A stretch of 64,000 nt of DNA from Rhodosporidiobolus odoratus (lineage: Eukaryota > Basidiomycota > Microbotryomycetes > Sporidiobolales > Sporidiobolaceae), in assembly GCA_034387635.1 (NCBI GenBank), contig JAOANU010000002.1:1302001-1366000 (forward strand), written 5' to 3'. Positions 58,426 through 64,000 of this stretch are shown here, one piece after another. Below the pieces are notes generated by a model. It had not been told where the DNA came from. It saw only the letters and a list, made by a program, of their open reading frames with translations, and searched no databases. Position 1 is the stretch's first letter, and each line of letters opens with the position of its first letter. The translations under genes and the position numbers were made by a program.

Positions 58426-58715
58426 TCAACTTATTCTCACTGGCCGCTTCCGTTCGGCCACTGAGATGCATGACTGGCCGAGGCTGGTTGTATTGCGGCT
58501 CCCAAGTCGCGTCAGTGAGTGCAGGACGGACGAAACGAAAGAAAGGGTAAAAGGCGAGGCCGCAGGGCAAACGTACCGCCTAAGTGCCCACGGTCTGGTC
58601 TGGCTTGCATTACCGCAAGCTCGACGCCCACCTTGTGCAATTGTTCTTTGATCTCTTTCGCGTTACGATCTGCTTCTTCGGCAAGACGGGAAAGCTTGTA
58701 GTTCGCTTTCCACAT
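58426..58715 (-). CDS. Small spliced 57-aa protein, tentative
   Basis: The ATG at 58715 opens MWKANYKLSRLAEEADRNAK and a further helical stretch EIKEQLHKVGVELAVM. A GTACGT donor at 58576 and a CTCAG acceptor at 58461 join it in frame to VAERKRPVRIS and a stop. Exon lengths 139 and 35 sum to 174. The helix has heptad-like hydrophobic spacing and could be a coiled coil. I recognise no family, and a missing upstream exon is possible. Confidence 0.38.
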
Positions 58716-59285
58716 GATGACATATCAAACTGAGCTCGGTTCACCCTACTCCGGCATCATCGAGGGAGCTTGAGCTTACTGTAAAGGCTGCTCGCAAGGA
58801 TCAGCCCGCTCAGCCGGAGGGAGAGGAGACTTCTTGCGAAGTGGGACTTCGAGACCAAGAGGCGGATGGCGGAAGGGCTAGGGGTTGGACGATGCATCGT
58901 ACTTGTCAGGTCGATCAGCTGGAAGGGGGCTCAGTGCAAGTGCTGAAGATCAGGCCAGGGGACACCGGGAAATGCAAGAAGAGTGAGAAGGACGCGATTC
59001 TCGATGCTGTTTTTGCAACGATGCTGTGGCATCTTGCCTCTTCTAGAACATTGCATTGGCTCACATTAGTCCAAGTTGAGGAAGTACACAGTGTCAAGCT
59101 GTGAAAACAGCCTCAAGCGTCGAAGTGGTGATCAAGTTGGCCTTCTCAAGTGCGAGGAGAAGGACCTGCGAGCCCCTTGGAAACGACGCAGGCAGTTCAC
59201 AGCTCGTGAGTACCTCTAGCATCGTATTTCCGTTTCCATCTGGTGATCCATAGACTTGAGCGAACCTTTTCTCCCTTGTCTTCCC
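58716..59285. other. Intergenic with weak plus-strand open frame
   Basis: A plus-strand frame at 58841-59104 (ending VQVEEVHSVKL) has no family resemblance and no splice partner. Otherwise nothing is seen. Confidence 0.35.
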
Positions 59286-61401
59286 TCACCTCCCCGCCCC
59301 ATCCCTAATCTTCCTCCTCGTCTTCTCCCTTCTAGCCCACGCCAACGCCGGTCCACCAAGCGAGCTCAGCAGAGACAAGACTCCGACGGTGATGATGACG
59401 CGTGAGAACCCGAAACGACCCCATTTTGGCCTGGTTTGCGGCAGAAAGAAGGAAGGAAGAGGTGGACAGAATCGACCATGAGCGGCGGAACGAGAGAAGG
59501 TAGAATGGCAGAACGTACCGTGACTCTGCCTCGTGAGGATCGTATAGGGCGGTACCGATAAAAGGCCCGACGATGGAAGCGATCCCGCGAGCGATGCTGA
59601 ATGAGGAGACGACCATGGTCGAGGCGTGCGGGTTCGCACCTTTTCGCGAAAGATCGAAAACAAGTGAGCGAGACGTAGAGTGGGTAATAATGCGAGAGCA
59701 ACGTAAATGCGCAGGACTTACCGACCGCCTCCCTAGCCCCCGCTCCCCACAGCGAGAAAATCGGCGTGAAAAACGTATACCCAACTGCAAACGCAAAGAC
59801 AATCGCCAAGCTACTTGCGTATCCCCACGCAAGAAGCGCGATGAATCCGCTGGCGAGTCCCAGAACGGTCATTGTCCAAGGGAGGGATCGGTCACTGGCC
59901 CAGCCAATGGCTATGGCGCCGATTGCGGCGGCTCCGTTGACCAGCCCTACTACGATGGTCGAAGAAGAGGAGGCGGAGAGGGAGAGGGTGTACGTCGGGA
60001 GGTAGAAGGAGACCTGGCGGTATTCAGTGTGTCAGTGCCGTTTTCGTCGGGAATTACAGCCCAAGGTCAAGAGGTGAAGAGAGACTTACTTGGTAATAAG
60101 GGAGGGAGAAGAGGAAAGTGAGGGTAAACTGCAAGCAAGGTCTCAATGTGGAATGCCTGATACGTAAGAGCGGAGCAAGACGGGACGACGTACCATCACA
60201 AGCACAATCGGATCCAGTAGCAGCTTCGGCGAAACGGCAAGCCAGGGCGCTCGTTCCCCATGCTTCGGTTTCTGAGACGGCACTCGAGGTTTGACGAAGT
60301 AGACTGCAGGCGTGAAGGCGGCGAAAGTGACACAAGCCCAGATGCGGCACATAGTCGCAAAGCCATGCTTCTCCAGGATGCTATTGATGAGGAAGGGGAA
60401 GCCAATACCGCCGATAGAAGAGCCTGCTCAAACAAGGTGATCAACACGGTACAGGTCGGTGATTGACCGTAGCAACACTAGAAGCCGGAAACGATGGAGA
60501 GTCAGACTGACCGGCAAAGACGATTCCGCTCGACAGACCTCTTTTCTCTGCGAACCAGTCATTAAGGAACATGAGGACTGGCGCGTACAGGACGGCACCC
60601 GAAAAGCCGACGAGGACACCTTGCAGGACGATGAGATGCCAGGTCTGCAAAGAATCGTGGATTCAGCAAATTGTTCTCGAGTCTTCGCTAGTACAGAAAA
60701 CGGAATAGCGTTTGCGCACCTTTGTCGCCCAGGAAGCCACGAGCATCGAGCCGCAGTTGACGAAGATCATGGCGAAAAGGACTCGGACGCGCCAGTCGGG
60801 GTAGCGACGGAAGAAAGCGACCGCGAGGATCGGGCAGAAGAAAAGCAGAGCGAGACCGACACTGCCGATTGCGGATAGTTCGGCAAGGGAGGACGATGAC
60901 CATGGCGTAGTTTGTTGGAGGTAGACTAAGACGGTGGGGAAGGAGTAGCCGTAGGCCCAGCTGCGGAAACATGGCAAGGTAAAAGAAAAGCGACGGCGGA
61001 GGCGAACAGGCGGAGACGCACACAAAGCACCTATAGTCGAAAAGTGGTCAATCATAAGTCACAAGTCGAGACAAAGCATGAACCGGTGCGCACTCGAGAA
61101 CGAAAGCAAAGCACACAAAGGACCATGCTCCAACACCTTTGTCGACCGGCGGCAATTCAAGCCCTTCTTGCGGCTCACTCCCGCTCATCCTCCTAAGCCG
61201 CCGCTGACGCACTTGCTCCTCTTGTATACCCAGTCCCGTTTCAGCCAATGCATACTGACCGGAAAGGTCAGGCAGGGCTGCAATGGAGGTGGGTCGAGAA
61301 TCTTTGGCCAGGGTGGAAGAGCTGTCCCGTCTATTGAAGGAGGGCGAGGCGGCCATCGCGGGCGTAGTGAGTTCGATCGATTCGGTGATGGCGGTTGGCA
61401 T
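59286..61401 (-). CDS. MFS transporter, monocarboxylate-transporter family
   Basis: The start MPTAITESIELTTP at 61401 is followed by a cytosolic disordered region and PPVDKGVGAWSFVCFAFVLE, the family's entry to TM1 (D-x-G-x-x-A/W). Next come WAYGYSFPTVLVYLQ, SLAELSAIGSVGLALLFFCPILAV, VLFAMIFVNCGSMLVASWATK, HLIVLQGVLVGFSGAVLYAPVLMFLNDWFAEKRGLSSGIVFAG (the TM4-TM5 signature) and SSIGGIGFPFLINSIL. After the central loop follow TLTFLFSLPYYQ, LVNGAAAIGAIAIGWASDR and helices up to LSLLSSLGGPALAWARR. Twelve helices can be placed across about nine exons. Such fungal proteins carry monocarboxylates, riboflavin or other small acids across the plasma membrane. The substrate cannot be deduced. Confidence 0.85.
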
Positions 61402-61801
61402 ATTGGAGACGTGCAAATGTGTGTGGACGGGAGGGCAAGTCGGGGAAAATACAAAAACAGGTTGGGAACTGCTCTGTGGGCGTGACAACTTCGTCAGGGC
61501 CGGAGGGTGGTAGGGACAGCAGCACTCACAAGTTGAGTCGCGAACCTTGGCTGAGATCGTGGGCTACGCTCCTGCAACGAGTCAAGCTGTGGGATGGTGT
61601 AATCGAGAAAAAGGGAAAGGCCGCTTTTTGCCTGGCCGGAGTTGTTCGGGGTAAGGCCAGAGCACTCTATACAGTAGCCTCACCGGGTCAACCAGCAGCT
61701 AAGTGATATGAAGTTGTGATCGAGTGTTGCAACCACCTTCGTCCGTCTCGCTGCCGAAGTTCCGCTGTCACCCTCGTACTCTCCCGTAAACGTACAGCAA
61801 C
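61402..61801. promoter_or_regulatory. Divergent promoter MFS transporter / YKT6
   Basis: A 400-bp interval lies between the two starts. No clear TATA box is seen. Confidence 0.4.
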
Positions 61802-62994
61802 ATGGTCAAGATTCTGAGCATCCAACTCCTCCATGTCAACCCCGGTAACGCGACCCAGACGCCGGCCATCGCCATCGCAGCCGCTCAGGACTTGTCCTCT
61901 TTCTCCTTCTACCAGCGCGGCGCGTAAGTCGCATTCACCATCTCGTAGTCCTGGACCTCAGCCTGGCGCCAGCACGAAGTCGAGTCTCCAGAGACGAGAC
62001 GAGACGAGCAATATGGTCCCGTTGGAAGAGGAGCGCGTCATGGGAGGGGCGACAACATGCAAGCCTCGAGGTCGAGCTGGCAGGACCATCACGAGACGGG
62101 TCGACTTCTGCCTCGTGCAACTCGCAGCTAGTACGAGAAGCAGGGGTCTCGAAGATGGACGTCGCTCTTCACGTGGATGATTGATAATTCAGCAGCGGGA
62201 TGCTATGCTTGCTGAACCGTCGGGCACCTCTGACCAAGCTATGAAACAGTCTTGAGAGGCGGGAGCAGCCGTGTTAGTACAGCGGAATCGCCTGGCTGAC
62301 CGTATCCTCCGATTTTCCCTGCAGCATCGGCGAGTTTATGAACTTCTTCTCCCGCACTGTGGCCGACCGTACCCCTGCCGGCCAACGACAATCAGTACAG
62401 GAAAATTCCTACACCGCCCACGTCTACTCTCGTCAATCCGACTCGCTCGCAGGAGTAATCGTTACCGACCAAGAATACCCCGTCCGCGTCGCCTTTTCGT
62501 TACTCAACAAGATCCTCGACGAGTTCACCACTAAGGTGCAGCGGACGGAATGGGAAGGAAAAGCCAACCAGGGCAGGCAGACGGGCAAGCAGATCTTGGT
62601 GGATTATCCGGCACTGGCGGAGTACCTTCAAAAGTACCAGGATCCGAAGCAGGCGGATGCGATCATGAAAGTGCAGCAAGAATTGGACGAGACCAAGATC
62701 GTTCTGGTGCGTCGTCCTGCTCACTCCCCCTGATTAGTAACTCGCTCATCGCTCAAACACTCCCGCTCTGCAGCACAAGACGATCGAGTCTGTCCTTGAG
62801 CGCGGAGAGAAGCTCGACAGCCTTGTCGACAAGTCTGCAGCACTCTCCGCCAGCTCAAAGTCGTTCTATAAGACGGCGAAGAAGCAGGTATGCTATTCTC
62901 CTTCACAAGTCCCTCATCGACCGTTACTCGTCCGCGGGAGCTGATTGCGTCCCTCGCGTTCTCATCGCAGAACTCCTGCTGCGTCATCTGCTAA
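61802..62994 (+). CDS. YKT6: R-SNARE YKT6
   Basis: Exons 61802-61923, 62325-62706, 62774-62887 and 62971-62994 sum to 642 nt, 213 aa. The longin domain starts [13 protein letters not shown] and continues [54 protein letters not shown]. The SNARE motif follows ([39 protein letters not shown]) with the central Arg of the R-SNARE layer. The last exon encodes NSCCVIC, a prenylated CaaX end with a second cysteine for palmitoylation, so the protein has no membrane span. It acts in ER-Golgi, vacuole and autophagosome fusion. Intron 1 is 401 nt, much longer than the others. Confidence 0.93.
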
Positions 62995-63418
62995 GCTGCT
63001 GCGTCCTCGTTAGTACATATATGTCCATCCTTCCGCCGTAGTGACTGCTCCCGGCATCGTCGTGCTGCCCCCCATTTCGACCTCGTTTGTTTTACTTCAC
63101 ATGCCGTATTCTCCTCTCGCTTCTATACTGGCGTGACCATACCTCATTCGTTAATCTTTCTCGACTGATCTACCTAGTCCATCTTGTTCTTGTCGTGCCC
63201 GTGTAGTACTGTTTCTCCCCTTGCGGATTCTGATTTTGCCGAGGACAGTTGAGCTAACGGCATGTCTACTTCGCATACCTCTGGCTAGGGGAACGGCTTG
63301 CACTGCATGTGTCCCAGTCGCGGCTAGTACATAGAGTAGTAAATTACGAGACTTTGGTTGCCGACAACGCCGCCTCTTTTTTTTCCTTGCGACAACTTCA
63401 CTCTTCGCGTCTCCGGCT
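62995..63418. other. Convergent 3' flank
   Basis: This lies between the stops of YKT6 and the partial gene at the right edge. It is T-rich. No feature is recognised. Confidence 0.5.
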
Positions 63419-64000
63419 TTAGTGTGGCTGTCTGCTTCTTCGAACAGGCTCAGAAGCATAGTACAAATTGGGAACCTCAGCACATACGTCCATGGCCTCC
63501 CTTGCGACCTCCGCACGCCGTTCTCCTCCGCCTCTCTGGTCAGAGATCAGGCGGTTCTTCGTCACCCTACAGCGCACGCCAGCGACACGACCCGGGATTG
63601 AAATGTCCAATAGGGCTCTGACGAGCGCATGGACCGCCGGCGTTGGAGCAGGACGACGAGGCGGACCTCTGATGACCACTGCGGCAAGGTCGACGTCAAA
63701 TGGATTGGCACGCGACTGGAGAACGGGAACAGCAGGACACTGGGCACGGCTCGGAGCCATACCAACGAGGCTGTACTCGACTTGCGACTCCCCAGGCTGT
63801 CCAAAAAACCCACAATCTCCATCGCCATCACCTTCTATCCCTCCCGCACCTTCCGATTCTACCGCACGGCTTCCTCGCAATCCCTACACTTGCACAAAAC
63901 ACGACTCTCATGCCCTCGCAAAGACTGAACCGCACCCACTAGTCAAAACCCCTTCACCCGCTTACCTCTCCTCCCTCCCTCGCGCCCTTCGACGAGCCGC
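63419..64000 (-). CDS. 3' end of an unassigned gene leaving the window
   Basis: The terminal exon 63885-63419 ends at TAA. It joins through an intron (63886-63965, GTAAGC donor, GTGTAG acceptor) to an exon that runs off the right edge. Text includes FFGQPGESQVEYSLVG, CPAVPVLQSRANPFDVDLAAVVIRGPP and HALVRALLDISIPGRVAGVRC, then a charged end. The composition is that of a folded protein. Two other open frames over the same bases are shadows. No family is recognised and the N-terminus is missing. Confidence 0.5.

Noticed and set aside
61833..62180. Plus-strand open frame overlapping YKT6 exon 1 and intron 1
   Set aside because: It is Arg/Ser-rich and out of frame with the longin domain. The YKT6 exon model explains the bases.

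Overview
The window looks like nuclear DNA of a basidiomycete, most likely a red yeast of the Sporidiobolales (Rhodotorula/Rhodosporidium type). This rests on GC-rich coding sequence, pyrimidine-rich flanks, and many short introns (about 40-120 nt) with GTRNGY donors and YAG acceptors. The gene content is fungal housekeeping, and no bacterial operon signals or CRISPR arrays are visible. All gene models are hand-spliced. Where exon sums are quoted, they were checked to be divisible by three.

Recognisable genes, left to right, are: a large disordered acidic orphan (145-4270, +); an F-box/LRR gene (4763-6601, -); the AP-2 alpha adaptin (7024-10938, -); a damaged MYND-finger gene (11207-11787, +); a decayed F-box gene (12711-14022, -); a CCCH/FG nucleoporin of the AMO1/Nup42 type (14361-16319, +); a small secreted orphan (16518-17279, -); and a possible CENP-L/Fta1 kinetochore protein (17607-18836, -). 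After the first large repeat come an F-box pseudogene (24342-25415, +), a DinB-like protein (25809-26707, +), a prion-like SR/Q-rich protein (28262-31855, +) and a Rax1-type RGS membrane protein (32135-34430, -). After the first copy of the second repeat comes a glyoxal-oxidase-like copper radical oxidase (36491-39105, -). Later genes are a damaged F-box gene (44528-45642, +), SLY1 (45753-48765, -), PUS4 (49051-50614, +), a DH-PH RhoGEF (52807-57835, +), an MCT-family MFS transporter (59286-61401, -), YKT6 (61802-62994, +) and the 3' end of a gene leaving the window (63419-64000, -). SLY1 and YKT6 act in SNARE-mediated membrane fusion, and AP-2 in endocytosis.

The most unusual part is a 3.6-kb direct duplication (19608-23255 and 39934-43567) carrying a convergent pair of secreted-protein genes in each copy. 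One gene is built from eleven tiny exons, seven of them consecutive phase 1-1 modules, including a 6-nt microexon. Its convergent partner encodes a secreted protein with roughly 19 tryptophans in its last 130 residues. I recognise neither family. A second direct repeat of 1.35 kb (34838-36186 and 50757-52101) carries a 26-27-nt poly-C run at or near its left edge in both copies. The repeats interleave (A-B-A-B) among single-copy genes, and F-box genes in different stages of decay lie nearby. The window is therefore a mix of conserved core genes and lineage-specific, duplicating, fast-changing sequence.
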